DNA from: Leptofilum sp041748655
GTDB lineage: Bacteria > Chloroflexota > Anaerolineae > Promineifilales > Promineifilaceae
Direction of reading: 5' to 3'
Length of the DNA stretch: 64,000 nt
Assembly: GCA_041748655.1 (NCBI GenBank)
Contig: JBGTCV010000117.1
Span: forward strand, 1-64,000
Every line of letters starts with the position of its first letter. Position 1 is the stretch's first letter. The notes below the pieces were generated by a model, which saw nothing but the letters and a program-made list of their open reading frames with translations, had not been told where the DNA came from and ran no database searches. Of the stretch, positions 35,136 through 43,970 are shown piece by piece. The position numbers were made by a program, and so were the translations under genes.

Positions 35136-36524
35136 TTACTGAACACTGCTTACTGACAACGTGATGGTTTGAGGAACGGCCGTTTCCATCACGCCCGTCA
35201 GATCATAGGTCATCGCCCCGTCAATGCGCACCGGCACCAGTTCACCAATCGGCAGTTCACCCGGCACAAACACCATGCCATCAATCTCCGGCGCGTCCCG
35301 GTAAGAGCGGCCCACGCTCACCCCATCGCCATGCCCTTCAATGAAAACGGGCAAGGTCTTCCCCACCAGCGTCTGGTTTTTGGCCAGTGAGATGGGCTGT
35401 TGCAGCGCCATCAGCTCATCCAGCCGGGCCGCTTTCACCTCTTCTGGCACCTGCCAGGCCACCGTCGCCGACGGCGTAGAGGCTTCATAGGAGTAGGTAA
35501 ACGCACCAAAACGGTCGAACTTCAAATCCTGCACAAACTGCTTCAGGCCATCGAACTCTTCATCCGTTTCGCCAGGGTAGCCCACAATAAAGGTGGTGCG
35601 GATGGCAATATCGGGCATGGCGCGGCGCAGCTTTTCCATACTTTGGTACACCCACTCAATGTTGGCCGGGCGTCGCATCCGCTTGAGCGTTTCGCGATGC
35701 CCGTGCTGCAAGGGAATGTCCAGGTAGTTCACAATTTGCGGTGTGGTCGCCATCGTTTCGATCAGCTCGTCCGTTACGTAGCCGGGGTAGGCGTACATCA
35801 GGCGAATCCAGGGAATATCTGGCGCGGCCGTGGTAATTTGCTTCAGCAGGTGAGACAAACCATTTTTCAACCCTAAATCATGGCCATAATCGGTGCTGTC
35901 CTGGGCAATGATCACCAGTTCCTGCAGGCCTGCATTTTGCAGCGCCACCGCCTCGGCCACAATCGACGCCACCGGGCGGCTGACATGGGTGCCTTTAATT
36001 TGGGGAATGGCACAGAAGGCGCAGGGGCGGCGGCAGCCATCGGAAATTTTGAGGTAGGCAGAACGGCCGTGTACGGCCGTACGAATCACCCCTTTCTCAT
36101 CCATCCCCACCGTTTTAGCTTCATCGGGCAAATGGTAGAGCGGCTCTGGATGTTTTTTACGGCGCAGCTGGCGCACAAATGGCACAATATCCATCCAGCG
36201 GCGCGTGCCAATCACCCCGTCGATGCCCGGCACCCATGCCACCACCTCATCACCATATCGCTGGGCCATGCAGCCCGCCGCAATAAGCAGCTGATTCTTG
36301 TTTTTCAGCGCCGCCAATTCCTGCAACGCCCCAATCGACTCTTGCCGGGCGCTTTCAATAAAGCCACAGGTGTTCACAATCAGCACACTGGCGTCATCTG
36401 GATCGCCCACGCCGCTAAAACCCGCCTTGAGCAGCAAAGCAGCCATGCTTTCGGAATCAACCGTATTTTTGCTGCAGCCCAGGCTGAGCAGGTAAAATTG
36501 CTTCTTTTGCTTCTGTTTACTCAT
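35136..36524 (-). CDS. rimO: Ribosomal protein S12 methylthiotransferase RimO
   Basis: A 462-residue radical-SAM enzyme that adds a methylthio group to an Asp of ribosomal protein S12. The N-terminal UPF0004 domain binds one cluster (LGCSKNTVDSE, VNTCGFI). The radical-SAM motif is CRRPCAFC near residue 170, and a TRAM domain ends the protein. GYPGETDEEF is a typical RimO/MiaB motif; DGCRRPCAFCAIP favours RimO. The last seven codons (SVSSVQ and stop) are made of a CAGTAAGCAGTG word tract, so the C-terminus has been rewritten by a repeat. Confidence 0.95.
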   Translation of the reverse strand: MSKQKQKKQFYLLSLGCSKNTVDSESMAALLLKAGFSGVGDPDDASVLIVNTCGFIESARQESIGALQELAALKNKNQLLIAAGCMAQRYGDEVVAWVPGIDGVIGTRRWMDIVPFVRQLRRKKHPEPLYHLPDEAKTVGMDEKGVIRTAVHGRSAYLKISDGCRRPCAFCAIPQIKGTHVSRPVASIVAEAVALQNAGLQELVIIAQDSTDYGHDLGLKNGLSHLLKQITTAAPDIPWIRLMYAYPGYVTDELIETMATTPQIVNYLDIPLQHGHRETLKRMRRPANIEWVYQSMEKLRRAMPDIAIRTTFIVGYPGETDEEFDGLKQFVQDLKFDRFGAFTYSYEASTPSATVAWQVPEEVKAARLDELMALQQPISLAKNQTLVGKTLPVFIEGHGDGVSVGRSYRDAPEIDGMVFVPGELPIGELVPVRIDGAMTYDLTGVMETAVPQTITLSVSSVQ

Positions 36525-36576
36525 GAAATTGGGTATTCGGTGAACCGTAATGTCACTTCGTGACCACTTTATGCCT

Positions 36577-36624
36577 GGTAAACGGTAAGCGTTCTGAGCT
36601 ACCGATAACTGATTACCGTTTACC
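36577..36624. repeat. GGTAAACGGTAA inverted repeat
   Basis: GGTAAACGGTAA (36577-36588) and TTACCGTTTACC (36613-36624) form a perfect 12-bp inverted repeat with a 24-base loop. The surrounding 36530-36626 is built from related words (GGTGAACCGTAATG, CGATAACTGATTACCG). It lies between the RodZ-like gene and rimO. The same words recur at 62498-62576 and 63405-63443. Confidence 0.7.
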
Positions 36625-36626
36625 GG

Positions 36627-37541
36627 TTAATTGGTGGTTTGCCAAACTTCTTCTTTGTTTTCGCCCCGCCCGCCCAGTGAGCCTAAAGACACCCCGTTGA
36701 TGGTTACAGAGACGCCAATGGCATTGCCCGTGTTAATGCGCACTTCGCTGTTGGCGGTCCATTCATAGGGTGGGTCAGTGGGGCGGGCAATGCCGGTAAA
36801 CAGCACGTTGCCATCTACCGTTACTTCCATCCAGGCCCGCTCTAAAATGATGATTTCCAGCTCAATGGTTTCCATTGTTGGGGGAAGAGGGGGACGGGTG
36901 GGGAGTGGACTCCCCTCAGGAATATCATTGCGACCGGTGGGCAAAAGGATGCTGGAAGGCCCCACTTCTTCAGTAGCCGTGGCTTCTGGTGTCGGTTCGC
37001 CGCGATTAGTGATGTTTTGGATGGCTTCGGTAATACTTTCGGTCAATGAGTCTGTGCCATCGTCCTGGCCTAAGATTAACGGCAAAAAGCGCTGCCCGGC
37101 CAGATAAATCAGGCCAATCAGAGCAATAATGATAACCAGGCGCAAAACCGATTCGCCACCGCCGCTGCCGCGCTGATAGGCGGTATCCACTTCCATATTT
37201 ACCGGATCAAAAAAGGGGTGATTATCGGGCGGTGCTTCTAGCGCCGAGGCAACGGGTCGGGTGGTATCGACAATAACAGGCTGCTGGCGGCGCTTGGGGC
37301 GCTGCGATTGCCCCAATTCATACCGTTCCAGCAGCGGCTCTGGATCGAGGCCCAAGAAACGGGAATAGTTACGCAAAAAGCCTCGAACGTGGGTGGGGGT
37401 AGGCAGACGGTCAAAATCACCCGTTTCCAATGCTTCCAGAAACCGGCTGCTGATTCGGGTTTTGTCTTGAACTTCCCGCAGGGTATACCCCTTGGTTTCG
37501 CGGGCTTCCCGAAGAATGTGACCGAGTTCGTCTATCATCAT
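36627..37541 (-). CDS. RodZ-like helix-turn-helix membrane protein
   Basis: A 304-residue protein with a Cro/C1-type helix-turn-helix at the N-terminus (LREARETKGYTLREVQDK, TRISSRFLEALETGDF), as in RodZ, which links the MreB skeleton to the cell wall. A charged linker, one membrane segment near 135-155 (VIIIALIGLIYLAGQRFL), a Thr/Pro/Glu-rich stalk, and a beta-rich outer domain like DUF4115 follow (WMEVTVDGNVLFTGIA, then NGVSLGSLGGRGENKEEVW). ATG 37541 is chosen; the next ATG (37538) or GTG 37553 are possible. Confidence 0.85.
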   Translation of the reverse strand: MMIDELGHILREARETKGYTLREVQDKTRISSRFLEALETGDFDRLPTPTHVRGFLRNYSRFLGLDPEPLLERYELGQSQRPKRRQQPVIVDTTRPVASALEAPPDNHPFFDPVNMEVDTAYQRGSGGGESVLRLVIIIALIGLIYLAGQRFLPLILGQDDGTDSLTESITEAIQNITNRGEPTPEATATEEVGPSSILLPTGRNDIPEGSPLPTRPPLPPTMETIELEIIILERAWMEVTVDGNVLFTGIARPTDPPYEWTANSEVRINTGNAIGVSVTINGVSLGSLGGRGENKEEVWQTTN

Positions 37542-37548
37542 GAAAAAA

Positions 37549-37606
37549 GTCACTGATACTGGCAGTAACCAGCTAGATGCTGGTTCAGGCTGCCTGGATC
37601 AGTGAC
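37549..37606. repeat. Nested hairpin between rplI and the RodZ-like gene
   Basis: GTCACTGAT (37549-37557) pairs with ATCAGTGAC (37598-37606), and inside it AACCAGC (37567-37573) pairs with GCTGGTT (37579-37585). It lies 20 bp after the rplI stop and overlaps the RodZ-like start region on the minus strand, so it could be an attenuator or 3' terminator of rplI. Confidence 0.55.
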
Positions 37607-37626
37607 TGGGAAAATGAAGGGACGTT

Positions 37627-38169
37627 TTATTCGTCTGCTTCGTAGGTTTCTTCTTCCAGTTCAGGTTCGGCCGTTTCTACCACCGTCACGTACTGAGGAG
37701 TCTCTACGGCGGGGCCAGTCTCACCATCTTCATCGGTAATTAAGACGGTTAGTTCTGGCTGGTAGTCGCCGCTAAGGCGCACAACGACTTTGTGCTCACC
37801 CAACTGGCGCAGTGCTTCTGCGCCAACCTTGCGCCGGTCGAGCTCAGTGCCCAGCTTTTCGTTGAGCGCGTCGGCAATTTGGGAGGTGGTGATGGAACCG
37901 TACAGTTTACCAGTATCACCCGCTCGCGCCGTGAAGGTGAGATGCACGGCTTCAATCTTCGCTGACAAGGCTTCGTATTCGGCACGCAGCTCTTCCCGAT
38001 GGGCTTCTGCTTTTCTACGCCAGACGACGGCTTGTTTCATCATGCTCGGTGAGGCGACAACCGCTAAACCTTTGGGCAGTAAGAAATTACGGCCGTATCC
38101 ATCAGCAACCTTGTGTACTTCACCAGCCAGTCCAATATTATCTATATCTTGCTTCAACAGCACTTTCAT
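37627..38169 (-). CDS. rplI: Ribosomal protein L9
   Basis: A 180-residue L9. The N-terminal RNA-binding domain is well kept (MKVLLKQDIDNIGLAGEV, then VADGYGRNFLLPKGLA), followed by the long helix and the C-terminal domain (LYGSITTSQIADAL, RRKV). About 30 extra residues, mostly Glu, Thr and Val, extend beyond the usual end of about 148. GGAG lies about 11 bp before the ATG. The gene is alone rather than beside rpsR or dnaB, unlike the usual arrangement. Confidence 0.95.
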   Translation of the reverse strand: MKVLLKQDIDNIGLAGEVHKVADGYGRNFLLPKGLAVVASPSMMKQAVVWRRKAEAHREELRAEYEALSAKIEAVHLTFTARAGDTGKLYGSITTSQIADALNEKLGTELDRRKVGAEALRQLGEHKVVVRLSGDYQPELTVLITDEDGETGPAVETPQYVTVVETAEPELEEETYEADE

Positions 38170-38299
38170 AGCTGTACATTCTCCATCTAAACGATTTAAA
38201 TCTTATTTTTGCAGCAGGGGATATTATCAGAGGGGCATTGATTTGACAAGGTGTGAATAACGATTCTTCATCTGGGCTAACCAAGCGGGTAAGCCGTTC

Positions 38300-38363
38300 A
38301 GGTGCGACGCACTTTTTCTAGAGAATGCGCAACAACGATGTCATTTGTAAGTGCGTCGCACCT
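38300..38363. repeat. 15-bp inverted repeat, GGTGCGACGCAC type
   Basis: AGGTGCGACGCACTT (38300-38314) pairs exactly with AAGTGCGTCGCACCT (38349-38363), with a 34-base loop. It lies between rplI and the coiled-coil gene at 38390, upstream of the former and downstream of the latter, so it may terminate the pspA operon. A shorter, imperfect relative lies near 41353-41414 (GGCGCGACGCA, TGCATCGCACC), and 5704-5766 has a similar foot. Confidence 0.65.
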
Positions 38364-38389
38364 TTAGAACTGGTGATGGGAACGGCCGT

Positions 38390-39220
38390 TTACACCCCAT
38401 TCTCTTGCGCATATACCTCATCCATCGACAGCAGCAAGTCGTTTAGCTCTGTAACTTCTTCGGCAATTTCATGCCGCAGACGGCGGGCGCTGCCCCGGTC
38501 GATATCTTTGGCATCTACCAACATCGTTTGCGAATAAATCGTGCCCAAATGGGTCAGCGAATTCTCCAGCTGTAGCCGCGCCCGCTGGATGGTCCCCTCT
38601 AATGTTTCCAATGTTTGCAGCTGTCGTTGCAGGCTGTTGAGCGTCGTTTGAATTTGCTCTTTAATGGCCGGATTGTTGGCCTTGACAAACTCGGCATTCA
38701 GCTGTGCCATGCGGGATTCAGCCCGCACCCGATCCCGGTGCAAAATCTCTCGTTCTTGCTGGTACCGGTCGATGCGGCGGGCCAAATCATACATATTCTC
38801 TAACCAATCATCAATCTGACTGGCCGTTTGGGCCAGTTCATCCTTCAAAACGGAATCAGATCGCTCCCGAATTCCTTTTTCAATGCGGCTGCGGTAATCT
38901 AGTGCTTCGTTAATATGCTGCTGCAACTTTTTATCATTGAGGCGTTCTGGCTTGAATTTGGCCTGGAGCATCTTGGCCACAACCTGGTGGCCAAACTCTG
39001 GATCCAGCACGCTGCTGTACACCAGGCCTAGCTCGGCTGCCAATCCGCCCAGCAGCCAGCCCCAGAAGGGTACAAACGCCACCAGGGGGAAGCCTAAGGC
39101 AGAAAAGGTTGTCAGGGTGGCAGTAAGGGCCAGAACGACGCCGCTTTCCCAGCGGACGAATGATTCTTGCCAGATTGCTTTTTGAACGCGGTCTTCTAAT
39201 GCTTCACGGGCTTTTGACAT
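38390..39220 (-). CDS. Membrane protein with long coiled coil
   Basis: A 276-residue protein that I do not recognise. After a charged N-terminal helix there are two membrane segments (about 26-46 and 50-70). The remaining 200 residues are almost all helical with heptad-like spacing (RIEKGIRERSDSVL, REILHRDRVRAESRMAQLN, LQRQLQTLETLEGTIQRARL). It lies 5 bp after the TPR/zinc-ribbon gene and is the last gene of the pspA operon, so it may be a membrane partner for PspA or for the TPR protein. Confidence 0.7.
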   Translation of the reverse strand: MSKAREALEDRVQKAIWQESFVRWESGVVLALTATLTTFSALGFPLVAFVPFWGWLLGGLAAELGLVYSSVLDPEFGHQVVAKMLQAKFKPERLNDKKLQQHINEALDYRSRIEKGIRERSDSVLKDELAQTASQIDDWLENMYDLARRIDRYQQEREILHRDRVRAESRMAQLNAEFVKANNPAIKEQIQTTLNSLQRQLQTLETLEGTIQRARLQLENSLTHLGTIYSQTMLVDAKDIDRGSARRLRHEIAEEVTELNDLLLSMDEVYAQENGV

Positions 39221-39224
39221 TGGT

Positions 39225-40514
39225 TTAACTTTGCTTTGGTTGATCAGTTTGCTGCCCCATTTTAGCCTGAACCGCCTGAATATGCTGCTGAATGGAGGCC
39301 TGCCGTTCCGGGCTGCCGGTGCGCCGCACGGCAGATTGCAACACGTCCAGACTGCGCTCGAAAAAACCTAACTGGGCATAGGCTCGCCCCAATGATTCCT
39401 GGTAGGCGATGTGCTGTGGGGCTTTGGCGGCGGCGTTTTGCCAATGAAGCACGGCCGTTGCCCATAACCCATTTCGCGCCAGCTGGGTGGCTGCGGCATT
39501 AAAATCGGCGGCATTGGTGGGACCTTTGGTTAAGGCTGCCACCTGCCGCATCGTGCTGCGGTCAAAATCGGGTCCTGCTTTGACCACCGCGTAAAACAGC
39601 GCCAGCACCGCCGCAACCAGAATAAACAGCCGCAGCGTTTCCCCCAAACCTGTTGTCAGGGGCATGATGAAATTTTGAATGGCTGGGTCCAGATTTTCAA
39701 TCCCCAATGCCACCAAATCGGCGGGCAGAACCCAACGCAGTAAACTAAACAAAATCAGGGCAGTTAAGCTGTAAATGGCGCTAAGATGGGCCCAATTTTG
39801 CCGAAAAAGCACGCCAACAGCCTGCGCCACAAAAAGTGTCATCACCAGGCCGCTGCCTACGGCCGTATACAAATTCTTTGGCCCCAAAATGTTGTAGAGG
39901 CCTTGCAGCAGCAGCAGCTGCCCCAGCCCCAGCAGCAGTACCCACAGCATTGTCAGGTTAGCGCTGGGGTTGGGGTAGCGAAAGGCGCTGATCGTCAGCT
40001 GTTTTTTACAGTTTGGGCAGCGGCTGTCTTCCGGCGTGAGTTCTTGGGCACAGTAACCGCACATGGGCACATCTCTGGTCCAGATGTCACTATAATTTTC
40101 GTTAGCCTGGTAATTTATGACGGCAACTTTATCTGGTACGGCCGTTGGGTCTCGCCATTCCCACGTTTTGATGTGACTATCTGGATAAAGCAGCGCCGAG
40201 GCTGTAGAAATGGGGGCGTACTCGCGCCGGACGGTTTGGTACTTGCCAGGTTTGTCTGGTGGCACAGCGTGAGCCAGCTTGGCCAGCCCTTTTTGGGCCA
40301 GGCCATTTTCTGGATTGATGGTCAGCACGTTTTCCAGGCAAATCTGGCGCTCTTCGTCCGTTTCTACCGCCCCACTTAGCCAGAGCCACGCCATTTCATT
40401 CCGTTCGTCTGCGGCCAGAACAGCTTCCAGCAGTTCACGCCCCTGTTTTAAGTTACCGGTTTTTACGGCCGTAATTCCTGCCCGCAGCCACGCTCGTACA
40501 GACTCATCAGACAT
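39225..40514 (-). CDS. TPR, zinc-ribbon and membrane protein
   Basis: A 429-residue protein in four parts. TPR-like helices (residues 1-80, AGITAVKTGNLKQGREL) come first, then a zinc ribbon near 145 (CGYCAQELTPEDSRCPNC), four to five membrane segments (about 185-320), and C-terminal TPR repeats (ESLGRAYAQLGFFERSLDVL). The design suggests a membrane scaffold. It lies 57 bp after pspA, so it may sense or relay envelope stress; that is inference. I cannot name a family. Confidence 0.72.
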   Translation of the reverse strand: MSDESVRAWLRAGITAVKTGNLKQGRELLEAVLAADERNEMAWLWLSGAVETDEERQICLENVLTINPENGLAQKGLAKLAHAVPPDKPGKYQTVRREYAPISTASALLYPDSHIKTWEWRDPTAVPDKVAVINYQANENYSDIWTRDVPMCGYCAQELTPEDSRCPNCKKQLTISAFRYPNPSANLTMLWVLLLGLGQLLLLQGLYNILGPKNLYTAVGSGLVMTLFVAQAVGVLFRQNWAHLSAIYSLTALILFSLLRWVLPADLVALGIENLDPAIQNFIMPLTTGLGETLRLFILVAAVLALFYAVVKAGPDFDRSTMRQVAALTKGPTNAADFNAAATQLARNGLWATAVLHWQNAAAKAPQHIAYQESLGRAYAQLGFFERSLDVLQSAVRRTGSPERQASIQQHIQAVQAKMGQQTDQPKQS

Positions 40515-40571
40515 GGTTCAAACAAACCATGCCAGCCAATACCCTGTGGTACTGGCTGGCTCCAAAAGCAG

Positions 40572-41303
40572 TTACTCAATCGTGGCTTCTGCTTCCTCGC
40601 TATCATCCATCGTAAAAGAGGAAGATTCTGCCAGGCCCAGACGACGTTTGCGCTCTTCAAGCTGTATATCTAGCTCGGCTTTGCCCAATGCTGCATCCAT
40701 CTGATTGTCCAGTCGGTCGGCATACATTTCACTGTGGGCACTGGCCTTATCCAGGCGCGAACGAATCGATTCCCCCAAACGGGCGATGTCAGCATCTCCC
40801 ACGCCCATCAAATCATCCAGGCTCTTGATCGCCTTCACCGTTGTTTCTTTGGACTTGGCCAGGCGCATCAACGCTTCCAGCTCTTTCTGCTCTTGACGAA
40901 TGGTTTGCAGCTTGGCCTGCAATTTTAGACGCGCATTCAGCAGCGATTCGTATTCACGTGTCTGCCGCACCCATTGCTCATGGTATTGCTCTTGCAAACG
41001 CCGGGCGCTGTTCATCTCATTTTGGGCCGCCCGTGCCAGATCCGCCTTGCCCTGCATCAACAGCGCATCAATATTGCGGTCTAGTTGGTCTGCCTTCTTT
41101 TTGTACTCTTTGTATTTGCGCTCCATGCTTTTTACTTCACCACCCACGGTGGCAGCTGCATCTTCCAATTCGTTCAGATTTTTCTCGGCGTCGCGAATAT
41201 ATTGTTTCATCACCGCCACAGAATTGGTTTCCAGCGCTTTATCGACCATCTCATGCAAATTTGCCGAGATTAATGTTTGGACTTTTTCAAGTAATGTTGC
41301 CAT
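40572..41303 (-). CDS. pspA: PspA/IM30 (Vipp1) family protein
   Basis: A 243-residue ESCRT-III-like protein that coats and protects the inner membrane. It is helical throughout with the family pattern: LLEKVQTLISANLHEMVDKA at the start, then YIRDAEKNLNELEDAAATV and a long coiled coil. The acidic C-terminal tail (DDSEEAEATIE) is longer than in PspA and is reminiscent of the tail of Vipp1. AAGGAG lies about 9 bp before the ATG. It heads an operon with two membrane proteins on the minus strand. Confidence 0.93.
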   Translation of the reverse strand: MATLLEKVQTLISANLHEMVDKALETNSVAVMKQYIRDAEKNLNELEDAAATVGGEVKSMERKYKEYKKKADQLDRNIDALLMQGKADLARAAQNEMNSARRLQEQYHEQWVRQTREYESLLNARLKLQAKLQTIRQEQKELEALMRLAKSKETTVKAIKSLDDLMGVGDADIARLGESIRSRLDKASAHSEMYADRLDNQMDAALGKAELDIQLEERKRRLGLAESSSFTMDDSEEAEATIE

Positions 41304-41636
41304 CTGTTTTGCTCCTTATGCTCAGGGTTGTTAAGGTGTATTGCCAGTTTTAGAGGCGCGACGCATTTGGGGAAGTTCTTGTGGCTGATTTTACCATTGA
41401 TTACACTGCATCGCACCAGTATAGATACGAAATTTATGTTTTGTTGTTGCTAATTCTTTCAGGTAATCAGCTTTCGAAAACATGTGCTGCACCTCGCTAC
41501 CAGAGACATTGTAAACAATGTCGAATCTTTTTCAAGCAGAAGTTGTAATATGTCGATGAACCGGGGAACTTTTTGAAAAAAGCCTGCTAATCTCCAAAAA
41601 ACGCTAGATTATGCCCTGTGAACGTATATTTAAGGT
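41304..41636. other. Intergenic region upstream of pspA
   Basis: I see no gene in these 333 bp. They hold the pspA leader, an imperfect GGCGCGACGCA/TGCATCGCACC stem (near 41353 and 41414), and AT-rich sequence that must include the pspA promoter and the end of the histidine kinase gene. No exact ACGGCCGT copy is present. Confidence 0.5.
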
Positions 41637-43970
41637 TTATTCCTGGCAGATGGGCAGCTGTATGGCAAAGTGAAATCCGGTTGATTTCCCGTTGCTGAAT
41701 AGGAGCTTGCCATTGTGCAATCCAACATACCCTTTGGCAATGTACAGACTGGGGCCATATTCTGGACCCTTGAGCAAATCTGGCTCGTCGTTGGCCAGGA
41801 TTTCGGTGAATTCTGCCACTATCTTGTCACTTAGCTGGGCTGAAAAAGAGATAACTATTTCAATGATGGAGGATTTGGTACTGTAAAGTGAGAATAGAAT
41901 CTCTTTGGGGGTTGCATTAGGTTCGCATTGCTGAATGCTAACGGTAACGACTCGCTGCAGCGCTTCATGCAGCGTTGTCCAATCGGCCTCGATTTTTGGC
42001 GTTTCGGTAATGGTTGTCATGTCCAGCTGCCACCCTTGGGTTTCTTCCAGCTGTTGCAAGGATTGGTAGGTTTCAAATAGCAAGTTCCCGACGTTGGTTA
42101 TGGGGTATGCTTTCAGGGTGTGCGCTGTCCAGGCTTCGCCTGTTTTTAATTCGGCCAGCGAAATGAAATCCTCGATGAGATGGGTGAGGCGCAGGCTGCT
42201 GTCTTGAATGCCGTGCAGGGAATGCTTGAGGTCGCTGTCTGTGCTGGCATCTTGGAGGGCTTTGGCCAGCTCATCGGAATGTTCGGAAACGGAAGCGAGT
42301 GGGGTGCGAAAATCTGGTGTAATGAGGTTGATGATGCTGCGCTTGAGATCGTCGAAGCTTTGGGCGATGAGGTTTTGGGTATGGAAATGTTTGTCCAGCT
42401 GTTTTTCAACAAAGCGTAAAACATCATCGCTGTCATATGGTTTGGTGATGTATTCATCAACACCGCGCCGGAAACCTTCGTATTCGTCTTGTTTTTCCCC
42501 TTTGGCGGTGAGGAAGATGAAGGGGATATGCAGCCATTGTGGATTTTTGCGGACGTGCAGCAAAAATTCGTAGCCGCTCATTTGGGGCATCATGATGTCT
42601 GAGATGATGAGGTCTGGAATTTGCTGGTTGATGACTTCCAGGGCAATTTTGCCGTTGAGAGCGGTGAGGACGTTGAGCTTGTATTTGCCATCGAAGATGG
42701 TGAGCAGGTCTTCCAGACCGTTGAGCAGGTTGCGATCATCTTCGACGACCAGGACGGTTGCGGTGGCTTTGCGGTTTTCCAGAAAGCCAGTGGTGGGATC
42801 TTGCACTTTTTGTCGCTGATAAACGGGCAGGATGACGGTGAATTTGCTACCTATGCCTTCCTGGCTTTCGGCTTCGATACGGCCGTTATGCAGCTGCACC
42901 AAACCATTAGCAATCGCCAACCCGGTACCGGCTCCCTGCTGTTCTATAACACTCCGGTTATATTGCACAAAAGGTTCAAATATCTGGGTTTTCATGTGGG
43001 CCGGGAAACCCATCCCCTCATCGGCAATGACGATATGGATATTTTTACCCTGCACTGTAGCGGTTAGTGAAATGTGGTTTATGCGGCCTTGACCTGGATC
43101 GGTAAATTTAATGGCGTTGTTCAGCAAGCGTTCAATGACATTGGCAAGGCTGACAGGATCACCAAAGATAAGGGGGAGTTTATCGGGAATGGCGCTGGTG
43201 AGCTCAAAGGGAACATCGCTGGCTGCATATTGATGGCTTGCAACAACTTCTTTAAGCAAGGCTGATAAATTGGACAACGGTTTGGCCTGTGACAAATGCC
43301 TGGCCTGGGCTTCGCCGCTGCGCAGTTCCATGACGTGGATAAAATCGTCAACGAGGCGGGTAAGCCGAAGACAGCCAGCCTGGAGGCCGCGCAAATATTC
43401 TCGATAATTACGGCCGCTTGTAAATTCCGTTACGCTGTCTGCCAACATCTCGTAATAAGCCGTTACGTATGTGAGCGGCGTGCGGAACTCATGGTTGAGA
43501 ATTTGGAGTATGTTTTTCTTGAGCGATTCAATGTTGCGCCGCCGCGCCAGCTTGCGTTCGTAGGTCAGGTTCAGCTGGGTATGAATGAGGGCCAACAATT
43601 TGGTGATAACAAAAGGTTTCGTGATGTACAGATCGGCATCGCTCAGCCGCCCTCGACGAACATCTGGTTCTTCCCCTTTGGCGGTGACAAAAATAAATGG
43701 GATATGAATCCAATCTGGATTGGCTCGCACATGGGTTAAAAATTCATAGCCACCCATTTGGGGCATCATCACGTCGGAAATAATCAGATCTGGTTCAGAT
43801 TTTGCCATGACTTCCAGAGCCATACGGCCGTCATTGGCCTGAAGCACAATAATCTCATACCCTAAATCAGCAATTTCTAGCAAATCATTCATGCCATCCA
43901 GCATGGATTGATCGTCTTCTACAATCAAGATGGTTGCGACGCGCTTGTTCGGTGTTTCGGTAGATTGCAT
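41637..43970 (-). CDS. Tandem REC-kinase hybrid with degenerate second half
   Basis: A 777-residue cytoplasmic signalling protein formed by two similar halves. The first is a receiver (phospho-acceptor Asp66 in DLIISDVMMPQMGGYEFL), a HisKA box (His160 in LNHEFRTPL) and an HATPase domain (LLNNAIKFT, ADEGMGFP, GAGTGLAIANGL). The second half repeats a receiver (Asp458 in DLIISDIMMPQMSGYEFL) and a HisKA-like helix, but there the sequence is LITPDFRTPL with Pro552 in place of the His, and the last HATPase region lacks the N and G boxes. The second half is therefore a likely pseudokinase. No membrane segment or DNA-binding domain is seen. Confidence 0.9.
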   Translation of the reverse strand: MQSTETPNKRVATILIVEDDQSMLDGMNDLLEIADLGYEIIVLQANDGRMALEVMAKSEPDLIISDVMMPQMGGYEFLTHVRANPDWIHIPFIFVTAKGEEPDVRRGRLSDADLYITKPFVITKLLALIHTQLNLTYERKLARRRNIESLKKNILQILNHEFRTPLTYVTAYYEMLADSVTEFTSGRNYREYLRGLQAGCLRLTRLVDDFIHVMELRSGEAQARHLSQAKPLSNLSALLKEVVASHQYAASDVPFELTSAIPDKLPLIFGDPVSLANVIERLLNNAIKFTDPGQGRINHISLTATVQGKNIHIVIADEGMGFPAHMKTQIFEPFVQYNRSVIEQQGAGTGLAIANGLVQLHNGRIEAESQEGIGSKFTVILPVYQRQKVQDPTTGFLENRKATATVLVVEDDRNLLNGLEDLLTIFDGKYKLNVLTALNGKIALEVINQQIPDLIISDIMMPQMSGYEFLLHVRKNPQWLHIPFIFLTAKGEKQDEYEGFRRGVDEYITKPYDSDDVLRFVEKQLDKHFHTQNLIAQSFDDLKRSIINLITPDFRTPLASVSEHSDELAKALQDASTDSDLKHSLHGIQDSSLRLTHLIEDFISLAELKTGEAWTAHTLKAYPITNVGNLLFETYQSLQQLEETQGWQLDMTTITETPKIEADWTTLHEALQRVVTVSIQQCEPNATPKEILFSLYSTKSSIIEIVISFSAQLSDKIVAEFTEILANDEPDLLKGPEYGPSLYIAKGYVGLHNGKLLFSNGKSTGFHFAIQLPICQE

